This document shows, in pieces, positions 1 through 8,737 of a stretch of DNA of 64,000 nt. The notes beneath the pieces were generated by a model that saw only the letters and a program-made list of their open reading frames with translations, was not told where the DNA came from and did not search any database. The position numbers and the translations under genes were made by a program. Within the stretch, counting starts at the first letter, position 1. Each line of letters starts with the position of its first letter. Location of the stretch: positions 1 to 64,000 of the forward strand of contig CAZETS010000007.1 of NCBI GenBank assembly GCA_964515335.1, read 5' to 3'. The DNA comes from TMED88 sp964515335. GTDB taxonomy: Bacteria; Myxococcota_A; UBA9160; UBA4427.

Positions 1-130
1 CCTTGTGGGGGTGGCGCTTCCGCGAGAAGAAGCCCTTCTTGCGAAAGCGCCAAGTGGCCGGGTCGGCTCGGGAATCACAGTCCGGGTTGGGGCAGAAGAA
101 GCGTGTGCGTCCTGATCGATTTCTTGCCAT
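1..130 (-). CDS. Zinc-ribbon protein N-terminus, transposase-like (partial)
   Basis: An ATG at 130 opens a frame that runs off the left edge of the window without a stop (43 codons visible). The protein is very basic. It has a CPNPDC zinc-knuckle at about residues 13-18 followed by Arg/Lys/Phe-rich sequence (RFRKKGFF). Short zinc-ribbon starts of this kind are common at the N-termini of IS1-like and IS1595-like transposases and some phage-type DNA-binding proteins, so an insertion-element origin is possible but not shown. The C-terminal catalytic part lies outside the window. It is divergent from the SDR gene at 240, with 109 bp between them. Confidence 0.45.
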   Translation of the reverse strand, partial: MARNRSGRTRFFCPNPDCDSRADPATWRFRKKGFFSRKRHPHK

Positions 131-239
131 GAACCGAGCTCAAGCAGAAATCATGCCAGGCACAATCCTCGATCCACTGTTCACGGCATGCCCGTCCGCT
201 AGCAGCCGGATACCATGCCGCGCTCGATCGGGAGACAGC

Positions 240-1013
240 ATGCAAGACATCTTCGACCTGACGGGCAGGCACGTCGCCGTAACCGGCGCCTCCTCGGGCT
301 TCGGCCATCATTTCGCGGGCGTGCTGACCGCGCGCGGCGCCCGGGTGACGCTCGGCGCCCGCCGCTTGGACCGGCTCCAGGCGCGCGTCGACGAGCTGTG
401 CGCTGCCGGCGGCGAAGCGACCGGCGCCGCGCTCGACGTACGCGACCGCGCGAGCATGGAGTCCTTCTTCGCCGCCGCCGAGGGCGCCTTCGGGCCGGTC
501 GACGTGCTCGTCAACAATGCCGGCATCGAGGCCGGCGCCAAGACCTACATGATGATCGACGAGGACGACTGGGACGCGGTGATCGACACCAATCTCAAGA
601 GCGCCTGGCTGATGAGCAAGCTCTACACCGAGCGCGTCGTCGCGAACGGGCTCGCGGCCGGCAACATCGTCAACGTCTCTTCGATCACCGATCGCCGCAC
701 CATCAAGGGGCAGTTTCCCTATGCGGTCTCGAAGGGCGGCCTCACGCGGATGACCGAGATCCTCGCCCTCGAGGCGCCCCGCTACGGCGTGCGGGTGAAC
801 GCGCTCGCACCGGGCTACGTGCTCACCAACGTGAGCCGCACACTGCTCGAGAGCGACCGGGGGCCGGATTTCATGAAGGGCATTCCACTGCGCCGCTTCG
901 GCGAGTTCGAGGACCTCGACGGGCCGCTCCTGCTGCTCGTCTCCGACGCGTCGCGCTACATGAACGGATCCGTGGTGGTCGTCGACGGCGGCCACGTGTG
1001 CGCGGCGCTCTGA
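240..1013 (+). CDS. SDR-family NAD(P)-dependent oxidoreductase
   Basis: Classical short-chain dehydrogenase/reductase of 257 aa, the usual length for the family. The cofactor-binding TGxxxGFG motif is at residues 15-22, NNAG at 92-95, and the catalytic Ser148, Tyr161 and Lys165 (YAVSK) are all present. The C-terminal VDGG motif is intact. The start at 240 is chosen because GGAGA lies 4 nt upstream and the Rossmann fold begins about ten residues later; the frame is open further upstream but that part has no SDR similarity. The substrate cannot be read from sequence. Nearest relatives by eye are 3-oxoacyl-ACP reductase/gluconate dehydrogenase-like SDRs. No operon partner; it converges with the next gene. 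Confidence 0.85.
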   Translation: MQDIFDLTGRHVAVTGASSGFGHHFAGVLTARGARVTLGARRLDRLQARVDELCAAGGEATGAALDVRDRASMESFFAAAEGAFGPVDVLVNNAGIEAGAKTYMMIDEDDWDAVIDTNLKSAWLMSKLYTERVVANGLAAGNIVNVSSITDRRTIKGQFPYAVSKGGLTRMTEILALEAPRYGVRVNALAPGYVLTNVSRTLLESDRGPDFMKGIPLRRFGEFEDLDGPLLLLVSDASRYMNGSVVVVDGGHVCAAL

Positions 1014-1037
1014 GCGGTCGGCCCGGGGCGACGGCGT

Positions 1038-1565
1038 TCAGGCGGCGGCGGACCGTTCCCGCCACGGCCGCGTCCAGTCGATCAGCGCATCCGCGTGGCC
1101 GAGGATCGCGTCCCAGGTCGGCTCGCAGCCGAGTCTTTCGGCCGCGTTGAGGCGCGTCGACTCGACGGCCGCCTCGAGGCTCGGGCAGTGACCGGAGGCG
1201 AGGTCGAGGTCGTCGACGAGAAAGAGCCGGAACCGCTCGGGGATCCGCTCGAGCGCGGGCACCGCCCGTAGCAGCGCGCCGGCGTGCCGCACGGCCTCGC
1301 CCAGCTCGACCGTGCCCTGCTCGTCGATGATGCGATCGAGCAGACCGACGGCCTTCGCATCGACGCCCACGCGTCGGAAGAGCGCGTGCAGGGCGTCGCG
1401 GGGCGAGGCGAAGCGCTCGTCCATGCAGAGCTCGATGAAGCGGTGCATCCTGTCCGAGCAGAGGCCGTCGGGCAGGCACAGCCGGCCCTGCTCGTCGAGC
1501 TCGACCCCCGAGCCCGCGAAGGCGTGCATGAAGTTGTTGGTGACGCGACGCAACAGCCGGTTCAT
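1038..1565 (-). CDS. Hypothetical protein
   Basis: Predicted protein of 175 aa that I do not recognise. It is soluble, with no signal peptide or membrane segment, and is rich in Leu, Arg, Asp and Glu, suggesting an all-helical fold. Cys residues are scattered (LCLPDGLC, ELCMDE, GHC) without a metal-binding pattern. Codon use matches the neighbours, which supports a real gene. It sits between an SDR gene (convergent) and the nirDL-nirF-nirJ operon (same strand, about 130 bp away), so a denitrification role is possible but unsupported. Confidence 0.55.
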   Translation of the reverse strand: MNRLLRRVTNNFMHAFAGSGVELDEQGRLCLPDGLCSDRMHRFIELCMDERFASPRDALHALFRRVGVDAKAVGLLDRIIDEQGTVELGEAVRHAGALLRAVPALERIPERFRLFLVDDLDLASGHCPSLEAAVESTRLNAAERLGCEPTWDAILGHADALIDWTRPWRERSAAA

Positions 1566-1694
1566 GGGGCGCGCAGGCTAGCCGAACGGCGTCCGGCCGC
1601 CCCGGCCGATGTCAGACCGGAACGGGTCCGGAGACGGACGAAAGCTCCAGAGGCCCGTCACAGCAAGTGTTCTCGCATCGCGCGAGCCGACCCG

Positions 1695-2750
1695 TCAGGC
1701 GGCCACCCCGTTCCGCTGCGCCCACCACTCGTCGAGTTCGGGCAGGAAGTACCGCAGGCGCACCTTCTTGAACTCGCGCTCGCTGAAGAGGACCGCGTGC
1801 TCGTCGATCCCCACCCGCTCCGCGAGCTGCGAGGCGATGGCGCAGCAGGTCTCGCGATCGGGGCCGTGCACCATGCTGTAGAGCGAGTACGGGAATCCGG
1901 GGATCGCGCTTCGCGCGTAGCAGTGGCTGACCTCGGGCGCCGCCGCGAGCGTCGCGCCGGCTCCGGCGATCCGCTCCCCTCGCACCTTCCACACCACCAT
2001 GCCGTTGTCGCGGACGCCGAGCTTGCGATGCCGCAGCGTGCCCACGTAGCGACGGATCACACCGCCGAGATGTTTCTTCGCGAAGCCGAGCAGCTCGTCG
2101 ACCTCGACGCCGGCGTCGGCAGCGAGCTCGTCGAAGGGCTGCGGGACCAGCGGAAGCGGAGTCTGCAGGGCGCGCAGCATGCCGACTTCGCGGGGACCCA
2201 CCTCGATGGGCTGCGCGGAAGGGCCCGCCCCGCTCACCGTGGCCGTCGTGGCGTTCTGCAACCGCTCGGGATCGAAGTTGACGCCAATCTTGAAGGTGTG
2301 CGTCCTCCGCAAAGGATAGAAGCCGCGCACGCCCGCCTCGGCGGCCAGCAGCCACAGGGTGTGCTCGAGGTTCATCTCGGGCGGCACCGCGATCGTGAAC
2401 CACAGGTTGAGGGCATGCTCGCGCAGATAGTTGTGGGTGACCGTCGGATGGGCGCTGACCACGTCCGCGACCTTCGCGATGGCGTCCGGCTCGACCGCCC
2501 CTGCGACGAGCGCGCTGTCCCAACCGAGCAGGGAGCCCTCGAGCACGGCGGAGATCTCGCGCAGGATCTTCTCGGCCGACAGCGACCGGAGGCCTTCGAG
2601 CATGCGCGCCTCGTCGACGCCGAGCGTCTCGCCGAGCTGCGCGAACGGGCGTCGCACGAACGGAACCCCCGCCTGCACGGCCCGGATCAGCGCGTTGCGG
2701 TCCTCGCTCGCGAGCCCGTCCGTCTGCCGATGCGCCAGGTCGATTGCCAT
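1695..2750 (-). CDS. nirDL: Siroheme decarboxylase, fused NirDL type
   Basis: Protein of 351 aa made of two tandem Lrp/AsnC-like units, each a winged helix followed by an alpha/beta ligand domain (about 15-170 and 185-345). This is the layout of fused NirDL and of the related AhbA/AhbB proteins, which decarboxylate siroheme to didecarboxysiroheme, the second committed step of heme d1 synthesis. The neighbours nirF and nirJ support the call. Translation starts at ATG 2750 after a GGGGGT-type ribosome site; the gene lies 33 bp after nirF in the same operon. No separate nirG/nirH genes are seen, so this one fused protein may supply all the decarboxylase activity. The fold alone could suggest a transcription regulator, but duplication and context argue against it. 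Confidence 0.87.
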   Translation of the reverse strand: MAIDLAHRQTDGLASEDRNALIRAVQAGVPFVRRPFAQLGETLGVDEARMLEGLRSLSAEKILREISAVLEGSLLGWDSALVAGAVEPDAIAKVADVVSAHPTVTHNYLREHALNLWFTIAVPPEMNLEHTLWLLAAEAGVRGFYPLRRTHTFKIGVNFDPERLQNATTATVSGAGPSAQPIEVGPREVGMLRALQTPLPLVPQPFDELAADAGVEVDELLGFAKKHLGGVIRRYVGTLRHRKLGVRDNGMVVWKVRGERIAGAGATLAAAPEVSHCYARSAIPGFPYSLYSMVHGPDRETCCAIASQLAERVGIDEHAVLFSEREFKKVRLRYFLPELDEWWAQRNGVAA

Positions 2751-2783
2751 TTTCTCTTACCCCCTTGCCTCTTCCACCCGAAC

Positions 2784-3977
2784 CTAGAGTCCCACTCGGA
2801 ACGCTCGCCACGGACCGAAGATGCCCGAGGGCGAGCGGACCGGCACGACGTCCTCGATCTCGCGGGTCGCCGCATCGACGACGAAGAGCCGATCCTCGGC
2901 GTTCGCACTCACGAGCACGTACGAACCGCGCGGCGTGAAGTCCATGTGATAGATCCGCCGGCCCAGCCGGATGGTGTCGCTGACGGCAAGCCGTTCGACG
3001 TCGATCACCTGCACGAACGCGTCGTCCTCCTCGCCGGAGAAGCTCACCCACACCTCGCGCTCGGTGGGTGAGCGAACCGCGTAGACCGGATGGCCCCGAA
3101 CCGGAATCGACCGGGAGAAAGCGAAGGTTTCGCGATCGAGGACCGCGATCCTGTCCTCGCCGACGAGCGGCACGAAGATCCAGCGTCCCGCCACGGCCCA
3201 CGACGCGAGATGGGGCAGCTTGACGGGAACGTCCCTCTCGTACTCGCGCGCCGGATCGCGCAGCGAGACTTCTCGCACACCCGCCTCGGGGTTCGTGAGA
3301 TCGAGCACCGATACGCGGTCCGAATCCATGTGCCCGACCACGTACCAGCGGCCGTCCGGCGTGATCATCGCATCGTACGGATTGCCCTGACGGGTCGGGA
3401 TGCGGTGCTCGATCGGAAAACCCTCGCGCGACGCGTCGACGATCCAGATCTCGGCGGCCTCGATGAGCACGCAGACGAAGCGGTCGCCGGGCGCGTCGAC
3501 GACGCCGGTCACCCGGGAAGGATGCGGGCTGCCGTTCACCGGATGGGTGGCCACGTGGCGCTGCACCAGCTCGAGGGTCTGCGCGTCGACGATCGTGAGT
3601 CCGCCCGGTACGTACTCGGCGGTGGCGATGTAGCGCCCGTCGCGGCTGATCGCGTTGTCGATCGAGTTCTCGGAGGTCAGCACCACCCCCGCCCGCTCGA
3701 GGCGCTCGAGATCGATGCGACTGACCTGCCCGCTCCGGCTCGAGAGGTAGCCCCAGCGCAGGTCCGGGCTGAAGATCATCGTCGCGTGACGCATGTTGCC
3801 GAGCCCCTCGATGCGGTGCTCGAGGAGCCTGCGCTCGACGTAGTCGTAGACGGCGAGGCTGCCGGTGGCGCGCTCGACCACGAAGACCCGCGACCCGACT
3901 CCGCCGCCGGGTTCGGGCGCCGGCGACGCACAGCCGATCAGCAGAAGCACACCGATTCTCGCGGCGAGGGCTCGCAC
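2784..3977 (-). CDS. nirF: NirF, heme d1 biosynthesis beta-propeller lipoprotein
   Basis: Protein of 397 aa with a lipoprotein signal (lipobox LLIGC, residues 12-16) and then an eight-bladed cytochrome d1-type propeller spanning the rest. NirF proteins are periplasmic, bind heme d1 precursors, and act late in heme d1 formation. There is no CxxCH motif, which separates it from NirN and NirS. It starts at a GTG immediately after the nirJ stop, with AGAGGTG as ribosome site inside the end of nirJ, so the two are translationally coupled. Length and placement between nirJ and nirDL match nir clusters elsewhere. Confidence 0.87.
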   Translation of the reverse strand: MRALAARIGVLLLIGCASPAPEPGGGVGSRVFVVERATGSLAVYDYVERRLLEHRIEGLGNMRHATMIFSPDLRWGYLSSRSGQVSRIDLERLERAGVVLTSENSIDNAISRDGRYIATAEYVPGGLTIVDAQTLELVQRHVATHPVNGSPHPSRVTGVVDAPGDRFVCVLIEAAEIWIVDASREGFPIEHRIPTRQGNPYDAMITPDGRWYVVGHMDSDRVSVLDLTNPEAGVREVSLRDPAREYERDVPVKLPHLASWAVAGRWIFVPLVGEDRIAVLDRETFAFSRSIPVRGHPVYAVRSPTEREVWVSFSGEEDDAFVQVIDVERLAVSDTIRLGRRIYHMDFTPRGSYVLVSANAEDRLFVVDAATREIEDVVPVRSPSGIFGPWRAFRVGL

Positions 3978-5207
3978 TCAGACCACCTCTTTCGGCGAGG
4001 GCACGAACGGCGGGACGGCGTTCACCCCGATCTCCGCGTCGTACATCACGCAAGCAGGATCCGATGCCCAGGCATTGCGGGTGGCCGCCCAGGCGCGCTC
4101 GCGGTGGGAGCCCCGGCAGAGGTTGCGCTCGGCGCACAGGCGACAGCGTCCCTCGATGCGGTCGAGCCGCCGGGCGAGTTGCTCGCGCAGCGGGTGGCGC
4201 AGCACGTCGGCGAAGGTCTGCTCGCGCAGATCGCCGAGCACGGCGGCACGCCAGAACTGATCGGGATGCACACGCCCGCTGGAGTCGATGTTCAGGATCT
4301 TCTCACCCGCCGAATTACCGCCGCGCAGGGCCAGCAGCCGCCGCGCGGACACCGCAGCCTCGGCGCCATGGCGCTCCTCGATCCAGCGCAGCAGGAAAGG
4401 CCCGCCGGAATCGTTCGAGCCGGTCACGATGCGGGGCAGGCGGCCGTCTTCGAGGCGCTTCTCGGCCAGCTCGAACAGCCGGACCAGCAGGCGTCGCGCC
4501 TCCTCGCGGTCGAGGTCGTCTCCGGAAACGTGGTAGCCGCGCCCCGAGTAGACCAGGTGCGACGCGTAGAAGCGATCCGCGCCCACCTCCTCGGCGACGT
4601 CCACCACCGCATCGAGCTGGTCGACGTTGCGGCGCGTTACCGTCATACGCAGACCCGTGCGCATCCCGGCGGCCTTCGCGTGACGGAGCCCGTTGCGAGC
4701 CGCCTCGAATCCGCCCCCGAGACCGCGGTAGTCGTCGTTCCAGTCCGGCAGGCCGTCGATGCTGATGCCCACGTAAGCGACTCCGCGGTCGGCGAGCCGC
4801 TTCGCGACGTCGGCGTCGATCAGCACGCCGTTGGTCGAGAGCTGGGGAGCGATACCGAGCTCGCTGGCGCGGGCGAGCAGCTGGAAGAGATCGCCGCGCA
4901 AGAGGGGCTCGCCGCCACTGAAGATCACGATCCGAACACCACTCGCGGCCATCTCCTCGAGCAGGCGCATCGATCGATCGTGACCGAGGTCGGACGGCGA
5001 AGGCTTGGAGACCGCCGCCGCATAGCAGTGCGGGCAGCTCATATTGCAGTGCATACAGACGTTCCAGATGACTACGGGCGCGTTCTGCCCCGGCGCGGCG
5101 TAGCGAAGCGGCGACCGCGCGCGTGCAGTGGCCGCGCCGGTCGCGCTCCGAGCCACTTCGATCAGATCGCTCACCGCGAGCACGTCCGCCCTCCCGTTGC
5201 CGAACAT
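3978..5207 (-). CDS. nirJ: NirJ, radical SAM enzyme of heme d1 synthesis
   Basis: Radical SAM protein of 409 aa. The CX3CX2C cluster motif is at Cys54, Cys58 and Cys61, followed by the SAM-binding GGEP motif (FSGGEPLL). A Cys-rich SPASM-like C-terminal region (CRLCAERNLC, then DPAC) would hold an auxiliary 4Fe-4S cluster, as in NirJ. NirJ replaces two propionate side chains of didecarboxysiroheme with oxo groups. It is the first gene of the nirJ-nirF-nirDL operon and is divergent from nirN. The 116 bp between the two starts must hold both promoters; no clear operator was recognised there. Other SPASM enzymes (PqqE, AhbC, AhbD) share the layout, but the operon points to NirJ. Confidence 0.9.
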   Translation of the reverse strand: MFGNGRADVLAVSDLIEVARSATGAATARARSPLRYAAPGQNAPVVIWNVCMHCNMSCPHCYAAAVSKPSPSDLGHDRSMRLLEEMAASGVRIVIFSGGEPLLRGDLFQLLARASELGIAPQLSTNGVLIDADVAKRLADRGVAYVGISIDGLPDWNDDYRGLGGGFEAARNGLRHAKAAGMRTGLRMTVTRRNVDQLDAVVDVAEEVGADRFYASHLVYSGRGYHVSGDDLDREEARRLLVRLFELAEKRLEDGRLPRIVTGSNDSGGPFLLRWIEERHGAEAAVSARRLLALRGGNSAGEKILNIDSSGRVHPDQFWRAAVLGDLREQTFADVLRHPLREQLARRLDRIEGRCRLCAERNLCRGSHRERAWAATRNAWASDPACVMYDAEIGVNAVPPFVPSPKEVV

Positions 5208-5323
5208 GCGGCGGCCGCAACCACGTCCCAGCGGCGCCCGGTCACGGGCCTGTCCGCCTTGACCCGGCTCGGGCGATGATGGAAAGTCGGCCGCGAATCA
5301 TGGCGGGAGGATCGGGCAGTCCC

Positions 5324-6817
5324 ATGCATCGCCGAGCTCGACCGACACCGGGCGCCCCCTGCGCTTCCCGATCGCCCCGCCCCGCGCTCTGCTTCGCCGC
5401 ACTGCTCGTCGCGGCCTTCGGCTGTTCGGCGCGCGGCCCCGACCCGGGCCCGGCTGCCGCGACAACCGCGCCCGATCTCTACGCCGGGCACTGCGCGGCC
5501 TGCCACGGCGCCCGTCGCTACGGCGGCTACTCGCCGCCGCTCCTGCCCGGCCTGCTGGCCCGCAAGAGCGACGACGCGCTGACCGAGACGATCCTCGACG
5601 GCCGACCGAACACGCAGATGCCAGCCTTCTCGCGGGTATTCGATCGAGCCACGGCGGCGTCGCTCGTCGCCCTGCTGCGCGAGCCCGTCGGCGAGGTCAC
5701 CTGGAGCGCGGACGACGTCGAGGCCAGCCGCGTCACGAGCGAGAAGCCCGGCGGCGCGATCGGTGCGCACGTCCGCCGCGAGGCCTTGATCCTGGTCGTC
5801 GAGCGGGGAAGCGGCCAGGTCGTCGTGCTCGACGGAGACACGATGCGTGAGCTCGACCGCTTCGACGTGGGGCGCATCCACGGCGGCGTCAAGTTCGACC
5901 TCGGCTACCGCCGCGCCGTGGCGGTGACGCGTGACGGGACGCTCGCCGACTACGACCTCGAGGGCGGCGGGCTGCGGGCGACGGCGAAGGTCGGCGTCAA
6001 CACCCGCAATGTGGCCGTCTCGCGCGACGGGCGTCTCGTCGCCGTCGCCAATCAGCTGCCCCAGAGCCTGGTTCTGCTCGACGACGCACTCGAGCCGGTT
6101 CAAGTAGCCGAGCTGCCCGGACAACCGAGCGCCGTCTACCAGCTTCCGGGTCGGGCGCAGTTCATCGGCTCCCTGCGCGACCTGCCGCGGCTCTTCCTCG
6201 TCGACCAGACGAGCCTCGAACTGAGCTGGCACGACCTGCCGGAGCCCTTCGAGGATCTGACGTTCGTCCCGGATACCACGCAGCTGGTCGCGAGCAGTCG
6301 CAACGGCCAACGCCTGCTGCTCTACGACTACGCGGATCACGAGGTGGTGGCCGAGCTCGAGACCGTCGGACTGCCGCACCTCTTCTCGGCCTGCTTCTTC
6401 GAGCGCGACGGCTCGCTTCATGCCGCCTTCAACCACATCGGCACGCCACGGCTCTCGGTCGTCGACATGCGCTCCTTCACGATCGTCCGAGAGCTCCCGC
6501 TCGCCGGCGCCGGCTACTTCGTGCGGACGCACCCGGCGACGCCGTATCTCTGGGCCGACACGAACGGCAGCACGATCCAACTCGTCGACAAACGCACGCT
6601 CGAAGTCGACGCCCGCCGCATCGAGCCTGCCCCGGGAAAGAAGGCGATGCACGTCGAGTTCACGGCCGACGGCGACCGCGCGCTGGTCAGTGTTTGGAGC
6701 GACGAGGGCGCCGTCGTGGTCTACGATTCGGCGAGCCTCGAGGAGCGCCTGCGCATCCCGTATGCGATGCCGGTCGGCAAGTACAACGCGGCCAACAAGA
6801 CACGGATCCTGCGCTGA
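5324..6817 (+). CDS. nirN: NirN-like cytochrome c/d1 protein, dihydro-heme d1 dehydrogenase
   Basis: Protein of 497 aa with a lipobox-like signal (AFGC, Cys34), a short class I cytochrome c domain with CAACH at 57-61, and a C-terminal d1-type propeller (about 140-497). This is the NirN domain order. NirN oxidises dihydro-heme d1 to heme d1 in the last step and hands it to NirS. I chose the ATG at 5324, with GGGAGGA about 12 nt upstream, because it leads straight into the signal sequence; in-frame ATGs at 5276, 5279 and 5300 are alternatives. It is shorter and more diverged than NirS (11105-12766) and lacks the NirS FLHDGGWD segment, so it is not a second nitrite reductase. Confidence 0.82.
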   Translation: MHRRARPTPGAPCASRSPRPALCFAALLVAAFGCSARGPDPGPAAATTAPDLYAGHCAACHGARRYGGYSPPLLPGLLARKSDDALTETILDGRPNTQMPAFSRVFDRATAASLVALLREPVGEVTWSADDVEASRVTSEKPGGAIGAHVRREALILVVERGSGQVVVLDGDTMRELDRFDVGRIHGGVKFDLGYRRAVAVTRDGTLADYDLEGGGLRATAKVGVNTRNVAVSRDGRLVAVANQLPQSLVLLDDALEPVQVAELPGQPSAVYQLPGRAQFIGSLRDLPRLFLVDQTSLELSWHDLPEPFEDLTFVPDTTQLVASSRNGQRLLLYDYADHEVVAELETVGLPHLFSACFFERDGSLHAAFNHIGTPRLSVVDMRSFTIVRELPLAGAGYFVRTHPATPYLWADTNGSTIQLVDKRTLEVDARRIEPAPGKKAMHVEFTADGDRALVSVWSDEGAVVVYDSASLEERLRIPYAMPVGKYNAANKTRILR

Positions 6818-6889
6818 CGGCGGTCGCCGGCCGGGAACCAGGCAACGACGAGACGCGCCGCGCGCGCCTCCCATGGAGCAGCGAGCCGG

Positions 6890-7360
6890 ATGGCCTGCCT
6901 GACGAGCCCCGAGCCCGGTCGGAGCTTCCCCGTCCGCCGTGCGATCGTCGCGCTTGCGGCGCTCGCGGTCGCGAGCGCCTCTTTCGTGCCGTGGGCCGCC
7001 TCGGCGCGTGACGACGCGCCCCCCGAGATCGCGGCCAGAAAGAACCCCGTCACCGAACTGAGTGACCGCGACGTTCGCTACATGGCCCGCCAGTTCAAGG
7101 GCAAGTGTGCGCGCTGCCACGGACTCGACGGCTCCGGGGGCGATGCCGACGCACGCGACCAGCCGCCCCTCCCGGCCGACCTCACCGACGCCGATACCAT
7201 GGGCGCGCGAACCGACGGACAACTCTTCTACCAGCTCCTGATGGGCGGCGGAGACCGCTGCGCGATGCCGGCGTTCGGACCCGAGTCGGACCACGGCTGG
7301 AGCGAAGAGAAGATCTGGCGAATGGTCGCCTACGTGCGCCGGCTCGCCGACACGAAGTAG
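6890..7360 (+). CDS. Periplasmic monoheme cytochrome c (NirC-like)
   Basis: Protein of 156 aa with an N-terminal signal peptide (hydrophobic residues about 18-38, ending ASA) and one heme site CARCH at 73-77; a Met in the MPAF segment near residue 127 is a likely sixth ligand. This is the class I cytochrome c fold. It lies 72 bp after nirN on the same strand. In other nir clusters a similar small cytochrome, NirC, donates electrons to NirS or takes part in heme d1 maturation. It could also link the tetraheme module to NirS or to the CuA subunit of the NO reductase. Confidence 0.82.
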   Translation: MACLTSPEPGRSFPVRRAIVALAALAVASASFVPWAASARDDAPPEIAARKNPVTELSDRDVRYMARQFKGKCARCHGLDGSGGDADARDQPPLPADLTDADTMGARTDGQLFYQLLMGGGDRCAMPAFGPESDHGWSEEKIWRMVAYVRRLADTK

Positions 7361-7386
7361 GGTCCACGCCGGCCCGAACACCAGCG

Positions 7387-7497
7387 CTACTTCTTCTTGC
7401 GGACGGACTTCGGCGGCACGCAGTCCGCCTCGGGCACGCGCACTTTCCCCACTTGCGGGGCAAGGCATGCCGGAAGGCGCTCCGCGGACGACAGCCC
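7387..7497 (-). other. In-frame open extension after the nrfD-like stop codon
   Basis: Directly after the TGA of the NrfD-type gene the same frame stays open for 36 codons to a TAG at 7389-7387. It ends with a basic, Pro/Lys-rich tail (CVPPKSVRKKK). About 31 of 36 codons end in G or C, like the coding sequence around it. No ATG is in frame; internal GTG codons near the middle could start only a peptide of about 20 residues. It could be read-through, a C-terminus split off by a recent stop mutation, or chance. No selenocysteine insertion hairpin was recognised. Confidence 0.3.
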
Positions 7498-8718
7498 TCA
7501 TGCCCCCCGATACCTCATCTCGCCGGCGTAGACCGCGGTCGCGACCTTCACCATCAGGGTGAAGAGCAGCGCCCCACCGGCCCAGATGCCAGCGCCCACC
7601 GTGATCTCGATCATGCTCGGTCCGTAGACGTAGATCTCTCCCATCGCGTCCGGGGTCATGCCCGGCAGCAGCAGCCCCATCCCCTTCTCGACGAATACGC
7701 CGCCGATCGCGAGGCAGCAGCCCGCGCTCAGCAGGCCGAGCCGATGGCGCAGCACCGGCACCATGAAGATGATCAGCGCCGACACGTTCAGGGCCAGCGC
7801 GATCCAACTGTAGACCGCAATGGTCGTGCCGTGCCCCCCGAACCACTGCAGCTGGGCGTGGACCGAGTGGGCGGTCGGTGAGTAGAACTCGGTGAAGACC
7901 TCCGTGCCGAGGAAGAAGAGGTTCACGGCCATCGCGTACGCGAGCAGCTCTCCGATCTTGTAGAGCGCCGCGTCGCTGATCTCCATCCGCCGGCTCCCAC
8001 GCAAGACGCGGAAGATCAGGAAGAGCAGCGCCGGCCCCGAACAGAAGGCGCTCGAGATGAAGCGCGGCGCCAGGATTGCCGTGTGCCAATAGGCGCGGGA
8101 GGCCGCCGCCGTGAACAGGAAGGCCGTCACCGTGTGGATCGCGATCGCCAGCGGGATCGAGAGGAAGATGATCGGCATCACGAGACCCGGGTTGTAACGG
8201 CGCCCGGTGAAGGCCATGAAGATCAGATAGGTGACGATGAAGAGATTGATCAGGAAGTACGAGCTCAGCGCGAGGATGTCCCAGGAGAGCAACGAGTGCG
8301 GGAAGTTCGGGGTCCCGACGATGGGCAGCATGTGCCAGAAGATCTCCGGGCGGCCGATGTCGACCATCACGAACAGCACACACATCACGATCGCGGCAAC
8401 CGAGAGCAGCTCGCCGAAGAGCACGACCTCGCGAATCGGCCCCCAGTTGTAGATGTACGCCGGCACGACCAGCACGACCGCGGCGGCGGCCACGCCCACC
8501 AGGAACGCGAAGTTCCCGATGTAGAACCCCCAGGAGACCTGGTCGCGCATGTTGGTCGCGATCAGGCCTTGCTGGAGCTGGACCGCGTAGGCCCACAGCC
8601 CGGCGAGAATCGCGATACCGAGGAACGCGATCCAGACGTAGTAGCCCACCGACCCGCGGGTCACCGTGCGCAGGCTACCCACCGCGAAGCGCCAGAAGAG
8701 CGTCACGGTTTCCAGCAT
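7498..8718 (-). CDS. NrfD/PsrC/DsrP-type quinol-interacting membrane protein
   Basis: Integral membrane protein of 406 aa with about ten transmembrane helices and no cofactor motif, as in the NrfD family. These subunits bind quinol or quinone and pass electrons to a ferredoxin subunit such as the next gene upstream (20 bp gap). As the last gene of nirS-tetraheme-tetraheme-ferredoxin-nrfD it is probably the membrane anchor of a quinol oxidase that feeds NirS via the multiheme proteins. No catalytic molybdenum subunit is encoded nearby, so the complex looks purely electron-transferring. The stop is TGA at 7498; the open frame beyond it is listed separately. Confidence 0.85.
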   Translation of the reverse strand: MLETVTLFWRFAVGSLRTVTRGSVGYYVWIAFLGIAILAGLWAYAVQLQQGLIATNMRDQVSWGFYIGNFAFLVGVAAAAVVLVVPAYIYNWGPIREVVLFGELLSVAAIVMCVLFVMVDIGRPEIFWHMLPIVGTPNFPHSLLSWDILALSSYFLINLFIVTYLIFMAFTGRRYNPGLVMPIIFLSIPLAIAIHTVTAFLFTAAASRAYWHTAILAPRFISSAFCSGPALLFLIFRVLRGSRRMEISDAALYKIGELLAYAMAVNLFFLGTEVFTEFYSPTAHSVHAQLQWFGGHGTTIAVYSWIALALNVSALIIFMVPVLRHRLGLLSAGCCLAIGGVFVEKGMGLLLPGMTPDAMGEIYVYGPSMIEITVGAGIWAGGALLFTLMVKVATAVYAGEMRYRGA

Positions 8719-8737
8719 CTTCGCGCCTCCTCTCGCC

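Noticed and set aside
7361..7500. Selenocysteine at the NrfD TGA
   Set aside because: No SECIS-like hairpin was recognised after the TGA and NrfD proteins are not known selenoproteins.
5171..8596. 1141-aa open frame on the minus strand
   Set aside because: It runs across nirN, the small cytochrome and nrfD in wrong frames; composition is shadow-like and the real genes have cofactor motifs.
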